Positions 1-8,204 are shown, counted from the stretch's first letter. The stretch: 64,000 nt of DNA from Chitinophagaceae bacterium UBA1930 (GCA_002337145.1 DDFK01000003.1:186001-250000), one strand, 5' to 3'. The notes: generated by a model from the sequence alone, not told the origin. Made by a program: numbers and translations.

Positions 1-99
1 ATCCGTTTTATCATTGTGCAGCTCAACCAATTTTTTATCTTCCAACAAAGCAATCTCTACACCTGTTGGAGCTACATTAATAATTAATTCTTTGTTCAC
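1..99 (-). CDS. rng: Ribonuclease G/E family protein, N-terminal fragment
   Basis: Only the first 33 codons lie in the window; the gene runs off the left edge. The translation starts (M)NKELIINVAPTGVEIALL, the typical N-terminus of Bacteroidota RNase G (CafA), an endoribonuclease involved in rRNA 5' maturation and mRNA turnover. The start is a GTG at 99, chosen because no ATG lies upstream in frame and homologues begin with this same MNKEL motif. It is downstream of, and co-oriented with, the small basic protein, TPR and HU genes, but a strong hairpin at 239-273 separates it from them. Catalytic and S1-domain residues cannot be checked here. The family call rests on the N-terminal motif and the neighbourhood. 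Confidence 0.85.
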   Translation of the reverse strand, partial: MNKELIINVAPTGVEIALLEDKKLVELHNDKTD

Positions 100-238
100 A
101 AAATTTGCAACTTTTAAAATACACGAAGACACACCCCAAGTGCGGGGTAATCTAAAAATCACCTCAAAGTAACTGCCACGGAAAGGAAGGAAAAGGTAAA
201 GTTGCAGCGTGGAGAATCTGGCAAATACTGTTTAGTGT

Positions 239-273
239 ATAAACCCGTACAGTTTTAAGCTGTACGGGTTTAT
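239..273 (-). terminator. Hairpin between small basic protein gene and rng
   Basis: A perfect 14-bp inverted repeat (arms 239-252 and 260-273, core AACCCGTACAG) with a 7-nt loop lies just after the small basic protein gene on the minus strand. No clear U-tract follows in the minus direction, so it could be a weak terminator or an mRNA-stabilising 3' hairpin. Confidence 0.55.
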
Positions 274-294
274 CAATAAGTCATTTATAAGAAA

Positions 295-390
295 CTATTT
301 ATTCTTTTTCTTATGACGGTTTTTTCTTAAACGTTTTTTACGTTTGTGTGTAGCGATTTTATGACGCTTTCTCTTTTTACCACAAGGCAT
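295..390 (-). CDS. 31-residue, extremely basic conserved protein (possible ribosome-associated)
   Basis: A 31-codon frame starting at ATG 390 encodes MPCGKKRKRHKIATHKRKKR followed by a Lys/Arg/His-rich end; about two thirds of the residues are Lys, Arg or His. The composition and length are those of a small ribosomal-type or RNA-binding peptide, and from memory near-identical peptides (MPSGKKRKRHKMATHKRKKR type) are widespread in Bacteroidota. It sits between the TPR gene and rng on the same strand, a translation/RNA-processing setting. A novel ribosomal protein, bL38, has been reported from the Flavobacterium johnsoniae ribosome; whether this is its homologue I cannot confirm. It is too short for most gene callers. 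Confidence 0.75.
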   Translation of the reverse strand: MPCGKKRKRHKIATHKRKKRLRKNRHKKKNK

Positions 391-506
391 ACAAGATCCG
401 GTTTTAATGCTGTTAAAAAAATATGTTTATAAAAATCCCAAATAGGAAAATTCCATTTTTGTTATTGTTGCTGGCGTAATTGGTACATCCTGCCATCAAC
501 AATGTC

Positions 507-1358
507 TCAACCTTTCAGTTGTTTGATCCTGTCATCAAGTTCTTTTTTTGCTTCAGGGTTTGCTATGAATTTCTTTACCACTTCGTACCATTTAATGGCA
601 TTTTCCTTGTCGCCTTTCAAATCATAGCATTCGGCCAAATGAAGCATTGCTTCCAGATCGGTTGGTTGCTTCTTTACAATAATGCTGAACCTTTCGATTG
701 CCTTATCGTATTGCCCGCTTTTTTTGCCCCCCAAACCAAGCACCAGTTGTGCATACAGGTTATCGGGGTTCCTTTCGGCAATTGCCCTTACAGGCAAGAT
801 CCCTTCCATTGGATTGTCGGAAATATTGCCCAGGATATAGCATGCACCCAATCCAATTTTGCTACTATCGTTTGCCGGGTTTATCTCCAATGCTTTCTGT
901 AAAAGAGCTTTTGCATTCTCTGCCAACCAGTGCTGCATATCCGGTTCGCCCGATGCTAACAGGTTATCTACATACAGTTGGGCGGCAAATGTGAGGCTTT
1001 TTTCTGAATTATCCAACTTTGCGGCTTCGCCAGTGTACCAGGCATACAAAAGATACACTTTTGCAGAGTCTTTCCAGAACCTGGCCAATTGGTGGTAAAC
1101 GTGCAGTTGCTGTTCTTTCACGTCGCCCCTAACCACACTGTTTTCAAGTGCAGCCAAGCGTTGTTGCTGGTCGGTGGTGATGGTTTTTTTGGCCTCGGTG
1201 AGGATGTCGTTGAACTGGAAGGAGTGGTCATGACCAGCCTCAGCAGTTTGTGTTGGTTTGTTGTCCCTTTTACTGGGGGCAACCGTTTTTCCGAAAAAAA
1301 ACAGTCCCACAAACAATACCAACCCACTTATTACAAGAATTAACTGCTGACGTTTCAC
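507..1358 (-). CDS. Membrane-anchored TPR-repeat protein
   Basis: A 283-residue protein with one N-terminal membrane segment (about residues 6-23, LILVISGLVLFVGLFFFG) and a polar body containing tetratricopeptide-like helices at about residues 130-280 (for example NPANDSSKIGLGACYILG, YAQLVLGLGGKKSGQYDKAI, LEAMLHLAECYDLKGDKENA). TPR arrays mediate protein-protein contacts; the partner is unknown. The start is a GTG at 1358, giving MKRQQL directly before the membrane helix. The gene follows the HU-like gene by 21 nt, so read-through is likely, but a -7 box at 1375-1382 also fits its own promoter. No catalytic domain is seen. Confidence 0.8.
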   Translation of the reverse strand: MKRQQLILVISGLVLFVGLFFFGKTVAPSKRDNKPTQTAEAGHDHSFQFNDILTEAKKTITTDQQQRLAALENSVVRGDVKEQQLHVYHQLARFWKDSAKVYLLYAWYTGEAAKLDNSEKSLTFAAQLYVDNLLASGEPDMQHWLAENAKALLQKALEINPANDSSKIGLGACYILGNISDNPMEGILPVRAIAERNPDNLYAQLVLGLGGKKSGQYDKAIERFSIIVKKQPTDLEAMLHLAECYDLKGDKENAIKWYEVVKKFIANPEAKKELDDRIKQLKG

Positions 1359-1374
1359 TCAAAAAAATTTGCCG

Positions 1375-1382
1375 CAAAGTTA
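1375..1382 (-). promoter_or_regulatory. Putative -7 box for the TPR gene
   Basis: On the minus strand TAACTTTG matches the Bacteroidota -7 consensus TAnnTTTG and lies 16 nt upstream of the GTG start, overlapping the end of the HU-like gene. No clear -33 TTG is seen at the right distance. Confidence 0.45.
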
Positions 1383-1670
1383 CTCTGCCTTGTGTTTGCT
1401 TTTTACTTCTGCCACAAATTCTTTTGCGGGTTTAAATGCAGGGATAAAGTGTTCGGGAATATGAACAGCTGTGTTCTTTTTAATGTTCCGCCCAATTTTG
1501 GCAGCCCGTTTTTTGGTAATGAAACTGCCAAAACCACGTATGTAGATATTTTGTCCGGCGGCTAGGCTTTCTTTCACTTCCTTGATCATTGTTTCAATGG
1601 TTACCAGTACATCCACCTTCGGGATTCCCGTTTTGTCGGAGATGTTTGTAATTAAGTCTGACTTTCTCAT
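1380..1670 (-). CDS. HU/IHF-family DNA-binding protein
   Basis: A 96-residue histone-like protein. It begins MRKSDLITNISDKTGIPKVD and carries the HU/IHF beta-arm region signature GFGSFITKKRAAKIGRN near residues 46-62, followed by the helix containing FKPAKEFVAEV. Such proteins bind and bend DNA as dimers and organise the nucleoid. Length matches the family (90-100 aa). The gene is divergent from mutY with a 204-nt intergenic region and is followed closely by the TPR gene. The conserved proline of the DNA-intercalating arm is not obvious in the usual RNP context, so HU versus IHF-alpha cannot be settled from sequence alone. Confidence 0.93.
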   Translation of the reverse strand: MRKSDLITNISDKTGIPKVDVLVTIETMIKEVKESLAAGQNIYIRGFGSFITKKRAAKIGRNIKKNTAVHIPEHFIPAFKPAKEFVAEVKSKHKAE

Positions 1671-1874
1671 TTAAAGGGTTTTTGTTTCAAGCAATTGTTA
1701 GAGACTCTAAAATAAAACAAACTATTTGGCATTTACAAGAAAAAGGTACAGATTTTTAAAGCCTGCAAAGAGCCGCAAAAAACGTAAAAAACAGGCCATT
1801 ATACCGTATATATTGGCATTCTTTTTTCCTGGATGAACCTTTGTTTGCCAAATAAGTTATTGTTTTGTACATAC

Positions 1875-2948
1875 ATGAAAAGCAGTTTTACCCGGTTATT
1901 GATGGAGTGGCATACAAAGGCCAACAAAAGGCAAATGCCATGGAAAGGAGAAAAAGACCCATACAAGATATGGCTGAGTGAAGTGATTTTACAACAAACA
2001 AGGGTTGAGCAGGGCTGGAGCTATTATGAAAAATTCATTACCCGATACCCAATCATACAGCAACTGGCCAAGGCAAAAGATGAAGAGGTATTTAAACTTT
2101 GGGAAGGCCTTGGCTATTATAACCGTTGCAGGAACTTATTGTTTACTGCCCGGCAAATAACCCATGAAAACAATGGCAGGTTTCCCAACCAGTACGAAGA
2201 CATTTTACAATTAAAAGGCATAGGCCCTTATACAGCAGCAGCCATCGCATCTTTTGCATTTAACCTGCCCTATGCAGTTGTTGACGGAAACGTTTTCAGG
2301 GTGCTTGCAAGGGTGTTTGGTATTGATACCGCTACAGATAGTACCAAGGGCAAGCAACTGTTTGCAGCCCTTGCCGAAAAGGTTCTTGATAAAAAAAATG
2401 CGGGCCAGTACAACCAGGCCATCATGGATTTTGGGGCAACCGTTTGCAAGCCTGCCTTGCCACTTTGCCATGGTTGCATCATGAAAAAAGAATGCGTTGC
2501 CTACAAGGAAGCAAGGGTTAACCAATTGCCTTTTAAAGAAAAAGTGTTGCTTAAAAAGAATCGTTGGTTCTATTATTTTTTATTGGAACAGGACGGGAAA
2601 TTGCTGGTGCATAAAAGGGAGGCCAAAGACATTTGGCAGGGGCTGTATGAATTTTATTTATTGGAAGCAGACGAGCAGGTGCATTGGGACAGTGTTTCGG
2701 TAAGTGCGTGGTTATTGGAACAGTTTGATATTGCAAAAGCCGATGTGCAGCATATATCGCCATTACAGAAGCAGCAGTTGACCCATCAACAAATTAAGGG
2801 GCAGTTCATAAAAGTAAAGCTGAAGGTATTGCCTGGCAGTTTAAAGCATTACCATTGGCAACCGGTTGGCACGCTGAGCAAACTTGCGTTCCCAAAATTC
2901 ATCAATCAATACCTGGAGCTGAAGGAGATACAGGCCAGTTTATTTTAA
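1875..2948 (+). CDS. mutY: A/G-specific adenine DNA glycosylase MutY
   Basis: A 357-residue base-excision repair enzyme that removes adenine mispaired with 8-oxoguanine. Visible: catalytic Glu36 in LSEVILQQT, helix-hairpin-helix LKGIGPYTAAAIASFAF (about 113-129), catalytic Asp137 in VDGNVFRVLAR, and the four [4Fe-4S] cysteines at about 191, 198, 201 and 207 (C-x6-C-x2-C-x5-C). The C-terminal part (about 225-350) resembles the NUDIX-like 8-oxoG recognition domain (WQGLYEFYLLE). An in-frame ATG at 1833 would add 14 residues (MNLCLPNK...) that do not look like the family; ATG 1875 gives the usual MKSSFTRLLMEWH start. Divergent from the HU-like gene; mtgA follows 46 nt downstream. Confidence 0.96.
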   Translation: MKSSFTRLLMEWHTKANKRQMPWKGEKDPYKIWLSEVILQQTRVEQGWSYYEKFITRYPIIQQLAKAKDEEVFKLWEGLGYYNRCRNLLFTARQITHENNGRFPNQYEDILQLKGIGPYTAAAIASFAFNLPYAVVDGNVFRVLARVFGIDTATDSTKGKQLFAALAEKVLDKKNAGQYNQAIMDFGATVCKPALPLCHGCIMKKECVAYKEARVNQLPFKEKVLLKKNRWFYYFLLEQDGKLLVHKREAKDIWQGLYEFYLLEADEQVHWDSVSVSAWLLEQFDIAKADVQHISPLQKQQLTHQQIKGQFIKVKLKVLPGSLKHYHWQPVGTLSKLAFPKFINQYLELKEIQASLF

Positions 2949-2994
2949 CTACAATTCGCTATCGCGGAATATGCATAAACAGTAACTTGCTGCC

Positions 2995-3714
2995 ATGGCT
3001 GCAAGCGTAAAACCTTTTCTTAAAAAACTGTGGCGGTTTACCAAAAGGGCATTTGTCATCATGTTCCTTTCATCGCTGGTTTATATAATATTTTGCCGTT
3101 GGCTGATGCCCCCTATTACCATTACACAGATAAGCAATTCTTTTTCTTATGGCCTGAAAAGGGACTATATACGCTTTGATGAAATGGGCTATAATATAAA
3201 GCTGGCGGCACTTGCAAGCGAGGACCAAACTTTTCCAGACCATAATGGCTTTGATTGGGATGCCATCAAGAAGAGCTTTAACCCACCTAAAAAAAAGAAG
3301 AACAAGAAATCCAAAATTCCGTTGGGCGGCGGGGCAAGTACCATTTCTCAACAAACAGCGAAGAATGTTTTTTTATGGCAAGGTGGTGGCGTATTAAGGA
3401 AAGCCCCTGAATTTTACTTTACACAAATGATTGAATGGACCTGGAACAAGAGAAGGATTTTAGAAGTGTACCTGAATGTAATAGAAATGGGTCCGGGTAT
3501 TTTTGGTGTGGAAGCTGCGGCACAGCATTATTTTCATAAACCCGCCAAGAACCTGTCGCGTGCCGAAGCAGCCATGATTATTGCCTGTTTACCCAATCCA
3601 AAGGTTTTTACCGTTGTACCCATGAGCAAAAGGGTGGCCTGGCGTTACCCACAAATTTTAAAGGAGATGGCTTATATAGAAGATGATGAGGACATTCTGG
3701 ACATCATCAAATAA
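2995..3714 (+). CDS. mtgA: Monofunctional peptidoglycan glycosyltransferase
   Basis: A 239-residue GT51 enzyme that polymerises lipid II into glycan strands at the periplasmic face of the inner membrane. One N-terminal membrane helix (about 20-40, VIMFLSSLVYIIFCRWLM) is followed by the GT51 motifs: EDQTFPDHNGFD with the catalytic Glu at 76, GGASTISQQTAKNVFL, KRRILEVYLN and GIFGVEAAAQHYFHKPAKNLS. No transpeptidase domain follows, and the length is normal for MtgA. It is co-oriented with mutY and ends at a strong bidirectional terminator shared with the convergent typA. Confidence 0.95.
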   Translation: MAASVKPFLKKLWRFTKRAFVIMFLSSLVYIIFCRWLMPPITITQISNSFSYGLKRDYIRFDEMGYNIKLAALASEDQTFPDHNGFDWDAIKKSFNPPKKKKNKKSKIPLGGGASTISQQTAKNVFLWQGGGVLRKAPEFYFTQMIEWTWNKRRILEVYLNVIEMGPGIFGVEAAAQHYFHKPAKNLSRAEAAMIIACLPNPKVFTVVPMSKRVAWRYPQILKEMAYIEDDEDILDIIK

Positions 3715-3734
3715 AACGGCATATTTATACCAAT

Positions 3735-3773
3735 AAAAATCCCGCAGCTTTTAAGCAACTGCGGGATTTTTTA
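3735..3773. terminator. Bidirectional terminator between mtgA and typA
   Basis: Inverted repeat AAAAATCCCGCAG (3735-3747) / CTGCGGGATTTTT (3759-3771) with an 11-nt loop. It has an A-run on one side and a T-run on the other, so it can end both convergent transcripts. Confidence 0.9.
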
Positions 3774-3795
3774 TTATTTCAATCAACGCATGGGC

Positions 3796-5610
3796 TTAGC
3801 CTACAGCTTCGCTCTTCATGCTTTTGCTTTGTTTGTTCCTTTCGTTTTCATCCAATATGGTTTTACGCATGCGGATGTTTTTAGGAGTCACTTCAATACA
3901 CTCGTCTTGCTGAATGTATTCCATGCACTCTTCCAAAGTCATTTGTATTTTTGGAGTGATACGAACGCTGTCATCGCTTCCGCTTGCACGGTGGTTGGTC
4001 AGCTTTTTCATTTCCACTGCATTCACATTCAAATCGCCTGGTTTAATATGCTCGGCAATAACCTGGCCTGCATATACTTCTTCGGTTGGGTCAATAAAGA
4101 AGCGGCCCCTATCCTGCAATTTGTCAATGGAATAAGCCGTTGTAGTGCCTTGGAACTTAGATACCAACACCCCATTGCTCCTGCCTGGAATAACACCTTT
4201 CCAAGGCTTGTATTCGTTAAAGCGGTGTGCCATTACAGCTTCACCAGCAGTACCGGTAAGCATTTGTGAACGCAAGCCTATCAAACCACGAGAAGGGATA
4301 TCAAATTCCAAATGCTGCATTTCTCCCTTGCTTTCCATAATCAGCATTTCGCCCTTGCGTTGCGTAACAAGGTCAATTACTTTACCACTGTATTCGCTCG
4401 GTACATCCACAACCAGTATTTCAAAAGGTTCGTGGCGTTTGCCATCTATCTGTTTAACCAGTACCTGTGGATTACCTACGGTCAATTCATATCCTTCGCG
4501 ACGCATGGTTTCTACCAGAACGCCCAAATGGAGTATACCACGGCCGTACACTAAAAAGCTATCGGCACTGTCTGTATCTTCTACACGTAGGGCCAGGTTC
4601 TTTTCTGTTTCTTTCATCAACCTGTCACGCAAGTGGCGTGATGTAACGAACTTACCGTCCTTACCAAAGAAAGGCGAGTTATTGATGCTGAAAGTCATGC
4701 TCATAGTTGGCTCATCAACGCTGATGATAGGCAGTGCTTCTGGCGTTTCGGCATCACAGATGGTATCGCCAATTCCAAAATCTTCCAGGCCTACAACTGC
4801 ACAAAGGTCGCCACAAACCACTTCGGTTACACGGCGTTTGCCCATTCCTTCAAACACATACAATTCTTTTACCTTGCTCTTTTTCAAAGAGCCGTCAGCC
4901 TGTACCAACACTATATTTTGTGCTTCTTTAATAGAACCACGGGTTACTTTACCTACGGCAATACGGCCCAGGAAAGAAGAGTAGTCCAAAGAAGTAATCT
5001 GTAACTGCAAAGGCCCTTCTGTAACGGTTGGTGCAGGCACATATTTAATGATGCCATCCATTAAAGGCAAAATGTCTTCGGTTGGTGTAAGGCTATCATT
5101 GAACCAGCCGTTTTTACCGCTGCCGTAAAAAGTAGGGAAATCCAATTGCTCTTCGGTTGCATCCAGGTTAAAGAACAGTTCAAAAACGGCATCGTGCACT
5201 TCATCAGGACGGCAGTTTGCTTTATCTACCTTATTGATAACCACAATTGGTTTCAATTTTAGTTGCAATGCTTTTTGCAGCACGAAACGTGTTTGCGGCA
5301 TAGGGCCTTCAAAAGCATCCACCAACAATATAACACCATCGGCCATTTTCAATACACGCTCTACCTCGCCACCAAAGTCACTGTGCCCAGGTGTATCAAT
5401 TACGTTTATTTTAATGTCTTTATAAGTAACAGAGGCGTTCTTACTAAAAATGGTAATCCCACGTTCCTTTTCAAGGTCGTTACTGTCCATAATCAACTCA
5501 CCAGTTTCCTGGTTGTCACGGAATACCTTGGTGGCATGTAGAATCCTGTCAACCAATGTTGTTTTGCCGTGGTCAACGTGGGCAATGATAGCGATGTTTC
5601 TTATTTCCAT
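3796..5610 (-). CDS. typA: Translational GTPase TypA/BipA
   Basis: A 604-residue ribosome-associated GTPase. G motifs are visible: G1 AHVDHGKTT (10-18), G2 in EKERGIT (about 50), G3 DTPGH (about 72-76) and G4 NKVDK (about 126). These are followed by the EF-Tu-like domain 2, the EF-G-like domain and the TypA-specific C-terminal domain (RGLIGLRSQMLTGTAGEAV, FQGTTTAYS, GSDDSVRITP). TypA assists ribosome assembly and stress adaptation, especially at low temperature. Length is normal. The 3' end faces mtgA across a shared terminator; the roughly 100-nt leader carries a -7 box at 5702-5709. Confidence 0.97.
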   Translation of the reverse strand: MEIRNIAIIAHVDHGKTTLVDRILHATKVFRDNQETGELIMDSNDLEKERGITIFSKNASVTYKDIKINVIDTPGHSDFGGEVERVLKMADGVILLVDAFEGPMPQTRFVLQKALQLKLKPIVVINKVDKANCRPDEVHDAVFELFFNLDATEEQLDFPTFYGSGKNGWFNDSLTPTEDILPLMDGIIKYVPAPTVTEGPLQLQITSLDYSSFLGRIAVGKVTRGSIKEAQNIVLVQADGSLKKSKVKELYVFEGMGKRRVTEVVCGDLCAVVGLEDFGIGDTICDAETPEALPIISVDEPTMSMTFSINNSPFFGKDGKFVTSRHLRDRLMKETEKNLALRVEDTDSADSFLVYGRGILHLGVLVETMRREGYELTVGNPQVLVKQIDGKRHEPFEILVVDVPSEYSGKVIDLVTQRKGEMLIMESKGEMQHLEFDIPSRGLIGLRSQMLTGTAGEAVMAHRFNEYKPWKGVIPGRSNGVLVSKFQGTTTAYSIDKLQDRGRFFIDPTEEVYAGQVIAEHIKPGDLNVNAVEMKKLTNHRASGSDDSVRITPKIQMTLEECMEYIQQDECIEVTPKNIRMRKTILDENERNKQSKSMKSEAVG

Positions 5611-5701
5611 AAAACCTTTACGTCCCTTGTGGGATACTCTATAATTAAAAAATAAATGCTGCCTTTGATGCTATTTCGCAATAGCGGCAGCGTTTCGGCG
5701 G

Positions 5702-5709
5702 CAAAAGTA
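5702..5709 (-). promoter_or_regulatory. Putative -7 promoter box for typA
   Basis: TACTTTTG on the minus strand matches TAnnTTTG exactly and is followed by GCCGCC, a context common at Bacteroidota start sites. It implies a leader of roughly 85-95 nt. The rest of 5611-5890 contains nothing else recognisable. Confidence 0.45.
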
Positions 5710-5890
5710 GGGGTTTATAGCCGTTTTACAGTTTTTATGCGTAAAGCAGGGGTAAATTAACAGGTAAATAATTATTGGTTAACAATGGCTAGCACTTGTT
5801 GTAGGATGGCTTTGAAGCAGGTTGGGCCTCATTATTTCCATTTTTTAACGCCTGTTGTTACATCTTGTTGCTAATACAAAAGCAAAAAGG

Positions 5891-7198
5891 TTATATCACA
5901 CGTTTTATGTCAGCACCCAAAGCCCTTAAACGTTCATCAATAAACTGGTAGCCCCTGTCTATCTGTTCAATGTTTTGGATGGTGCTTTTGCCTTCGGCCG
6001 AAAGGGCCGCAATCAGCAATGCCTGCCCTGCACGTATATCTGGACTGCTCATGGTAATGCCACGCAGGTTATGGCTGCGGCCCAAGCCGATTACCGTGGC
6101 ACGGTGGGGGTCGCATAAAATGATCTGTGCCCCCATATCAATCAGTTTGTCCACAAAAAACAGGCGGCTCTCAAACATTTTTTGGTGTATCAGTACACTG
6201 CCTACGGCCTGGGTGGCCACTACCAGCATAATACTGATGAGGTCGGGCGTAAAGCCGGGCCAGGGGTGGTCGTAAATAGTAAGGATGCCCCCATCCAAGA
6301 ATGTAGCTATTTCATAGCTGTCCTGCTCGGGTATATAGATGTCGTCACCCTTTATTTCAAAGCGGATGCCCATTTGTGCAAACTTGTCTGGTATAACCCC
6401 CAAATGTTCAATACCTGCATTCTTAATGGTTATTTCGCTTTGGGTCATTGCAGCAAGGCCAATAAAGCTGCCTATTTCAATCATGTCTGGCAGCATGGTA
6501 TGTGTGGTGCCACGCAGGTTTGTTACGCCTTCTATCTCCAATAGGTTGCTGCCCACGCCTGTAATTTTTGCCCCCATTCCATTCAGCATTTTACAGAGCT
6601 GTTGCAGGTAGGGCTCGCAGGCCGCATTGTAGATGGTGGTTTTGCCTTCGGCCAAAACGGCTGCCATTAGTATGTTTGCTGTGCCTGTAACGCTTGGCTC
6701 ATCCAGCAGCATATAGCAGCCCCTTAGTTGGGGCGATGAAAATTTGGAGCAGCTGTTCTCGTCGTCGTACTCGAATTTTGCCCCCAGTTTTTCCAGGCCA
6801 ATAATATGTGTGTCAAGCCTTCTCCGGCCTATTTTATCGCCGCCGGGTTTGGGTATATATGCTTTTTTGAACCTTGCAAGCATGGGGCCTGCAAGCATGA
6901 TGCTGCCACGCAGTTTTCCGCCTTTTTTCCTGAATGCCTCGCCGGCCAAGTAATCGGCATCTACATTGTCTGCCTTAAACACGCAGGTATGCCTGTCTTT
7001 CCTGTCAACCTTTACGCCCATATCGTGCAGCAGTTCTATCAATAGGTTCACATCGAGTATATCGGGAATGTTATGGATGGTAACGGCTTCGCTGGTAAGC
7101 AGCACGGCACATAAAATTTGCAGTGCTTCGTTTTTTGCACCTTGTGGCGTTATATCTCCTTTTAATTTTTTGTTGCCCCTTACTTCAAATGAACTCAT
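5891..7198 (-). CDS. murA: UDP-N-acetylglucosamine 1-carboxyvinyltransferase MurA (Asp variant)
   Basis: A 435-residue EPSP-synthase-fold enzyme performing the first committed step of peptidoglycan synthesis (enolpyruvyl transfer from PEP to UDP-GlcNAc). Recognised by QGAKNEALQILCAVLL with the conserved Lys22/Asn23, GLEKLGAKFEY, SVTGTANILMAAVLAEG, MIEIGSFIGLAAM and the C-terminal DIRAGQALLIAALSAEG. The loop that in E. coli carries catalytic Cys115 reads PGGDKIGRRRLDTHI here, so the Cys is replaced by Asp121 (codon GAT, 6836-6838). This substitution is the known basis of intrinsic fosfomycin insensitivity in other bacteria. The gene lies downstream of and co-oriented with DUF4290, separated by a terminator-like hairpin. 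Confidence 0.96.
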   Translation of the reverse strand: MSSFEVRGNKKLKGDITPQGAKNEALQILCAVLLTSEAVTIHNIPDILDVNLLIELLHDMGVKVDRKDRHTCVFKADNVDADYLAGEAFRKKGGKLRGSIMLAGPMLARFKKAYIPKPGGDKIGRRRLDTHIIGLEKLGAKFEYDDENSCSKFSSPQLRGCYMLLDEPSVTGTANILMAAVLAEGKTTIYNAACEPYLQQLCKMLNGMGAKITGVGSNLLEIEGVTNLRGTTHTMLPDMIEIGSFIGLAAMTQSEITIKNAGIEHLGVIPDKFAQMGIRFEIKGDDIYIPEQDSYEIATFLDGGILTIYDHPWPGFTPDLISIMLVVATQAVGSVLIHQKMFESRLFFVDKLIDMGAQIILCDPHRATVIGLGRSHNLRGITMSSPDIRAGQALLIAALSAEGKSTIQNIEQIDRGYQFIDERLRALGADIKRVI

Positions 7199-7256
7199 GA
7201 GATATGGTTAAATTAGTTAATTGGTGAACCTGCTGATGGCTGGTTGGTCCTGTTAT

Positions 7257-7315
7257 GCCGTACATGGGTGCGACGCCACTAGAGCCGATGCATGTATTGC
7301 TGCTGGTAACAAAAC
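7257..7315 (+). repeat. Dispersed repeat copy A (ATGGGTGCGACGCC family)
   Basis: One of three copies of a roughly 50-60-nt intergenic sequence sharing an exact 14-nt core ATGGGTGCGACGCC and, 25 nt later, CTGGTAACA/CTGGTTACA. Copies A and B also share GTAC just before the core. Copy A is on the plus strand between murA and DUF4290; copy B lies inverted on the other side of DUF4290. Confidence 0.65.
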
Positions 7316-7339
7316 CCTTGCGTACCGCACGAAAATAAA

Positions 7340-7363
7340 AAAGCCAACCCGAAAGTTGGCTTT
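7340..7363 (-). terminator. Terminator downstream of the DUF4290 gene
   Basis: Inverted repeat AAAGCCAAC (7340-7348) / GTTGGCTTT (7355-7363) with a 6-nt loop. It is followed on the minus strand by TTTTTTATTTT, fitting a rho-independent terminator for DUF4290. Confidence 0.8.
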
Positions 7364-7381
7364 GATTTTATAAAGGTTTTA

Positions 7382-8158
7382 TTAATATCTTTTTTTGAAG
7401 TTGCCTCCGTTGTTGTTGGGGCGGTTGTTGTTGCTTCTTTGCCCGCCACCGTTGTTGGGGCGATTATTGTTGTTGTTTCTTTGCCCGCCACCGTTGTTGC
7501 GGTTATTGTCCCTGCTGCCCATCCGGTTGTCCCTTTGTCCGCTACCGTTGTTACGGCTGCCATAATTGTTCTGGCGGCGGCCATTGTTTGCAGGGTAATC
7601 ATCCGTTGTAAAGTTCTGGTTACGGTGCTTGATGTAGGGCGTATTGCTGAACTCTAGCTGGCCACCGGTAATGCTGTCCAGTTCGCTCCTTATTGCATCG
7701 TCATGCACCAGTTCCTTGTGCCAGTTGCTGTACGAAAGTTTCATGTAGTATGCAATGGCGTTGGCAAAGCCTGCTTTCTTTTCGGGGTTCTCCTCTTTAA
7801 GTGCCTTGTCAATTACCACTTCCAGGTTTTTGCCCAGATGCGAGTATTTGGGGTATCGGCGTGGATATTTTAAAGGGGCCGGTTTGCCTTTGTAGCTTTC
7901 TTTTTGTGGTATGGGATAAGGACTGTCCACATCCAGTTTAAAGTCGCTGATCACGAACAGATGGTCCCATAGCATATGCCTAAAGTCTTCCACGTTTTTC
8001 AGGTGCGGGTTCAGAAAGCCCATCAGTTCAATTACTGCCTTGGCCTGTGTGTTCCTTTTTTCCCGGTCTTCAATAGTCATCACATATTCTATCATCTTCT
8101 GAATATGGCGGCCATATTCCTTCACTTCCAAATGGTTTCTCGATGTATTGTATTCCAT
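7382..8158 (-). CDS. DUF4290 family protein with Asn/Gly/Arg-rich tail
   Basis: About 258 residues. The N-terminal 175 residues match the Bacteroidota-specific DUF4290 family by MEYNTSRNHLEVKEYGRHIQ and LMGFLNPHLKNVEDFRHMLWDH; no biochemical role is known to me. The last roughly 75 residues are a disordered tail rich in Asn, Gly, Arg and Gln with repeated NNGGGQR units, resembling RNA-binding low-complexity tails. Two in-frame starts are close (8167 MEVMEYN, 8158 MEYN); 8158 matches family N-termini best. The open frame continues to 8257, but that part is copy B of the dispersed repeat. It precedes murA, an arrangement I recall as common in this phylum. Confidence 0.82.
   Translation of the reverse strand: MEYNTSRNHLEVKEYGRHIQKMIEYVMTIEDREKRNTQAKAVIELMGFLNPHLKNVEDFRHMLWDHLFVISDFKLDVDSPYPIPQKESYKGKPAPLKYPRRYPKYSHLGKNLEVVIDKALKEENPEKKAGFANAIAYYMKLSYSNWHKELVHDDAIRSELDSITGGQLEFSNTPYIKHRNQNFTTDDYPANNGRRQNNYGSRNNGSGQRDNRMGSRDNNRNNGGGQRNNNNNRPNNGGGQRSNNNRPNNNGGNFKKRY
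7435..7499 (-). repeat. Short direct repeat in the DUF4290 tail
   Basis: A 23-bp sequence (plus-strand 7435-7457) recurs exactly at 7477-7499, 42 bp apart, within the region coding the NNGGGQR-type tail. The arrangement could allow length variation by slippage or recombination. Confidence 0.7.
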
Positions 8159-8204
8159 AACTTCCATAAAGCAAATGTAATGATTGTGGGGTTTGTTGTA
8201 AATT

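Noticed and set aside
1833..1874. Upstream in-frame start for MutY
   Set aside because: Adds residues not seen in the family; ATG 1875 gives the standard N-terminus.
4145..4984. 279-codon plus-strand open frame opposite typA
   Set aside because: Antisense shadow of a highly conserved gene; Pro/Ser/Thr-rich, no family resemblance.
7279..7602. 107-codon minus-strand open frame over the DUF4290 tail and copy A
   Set aside because: Threonine/Ala-rich frame-shifted reading of the repeat-coded tail; no start context and fully explained by the real gene.
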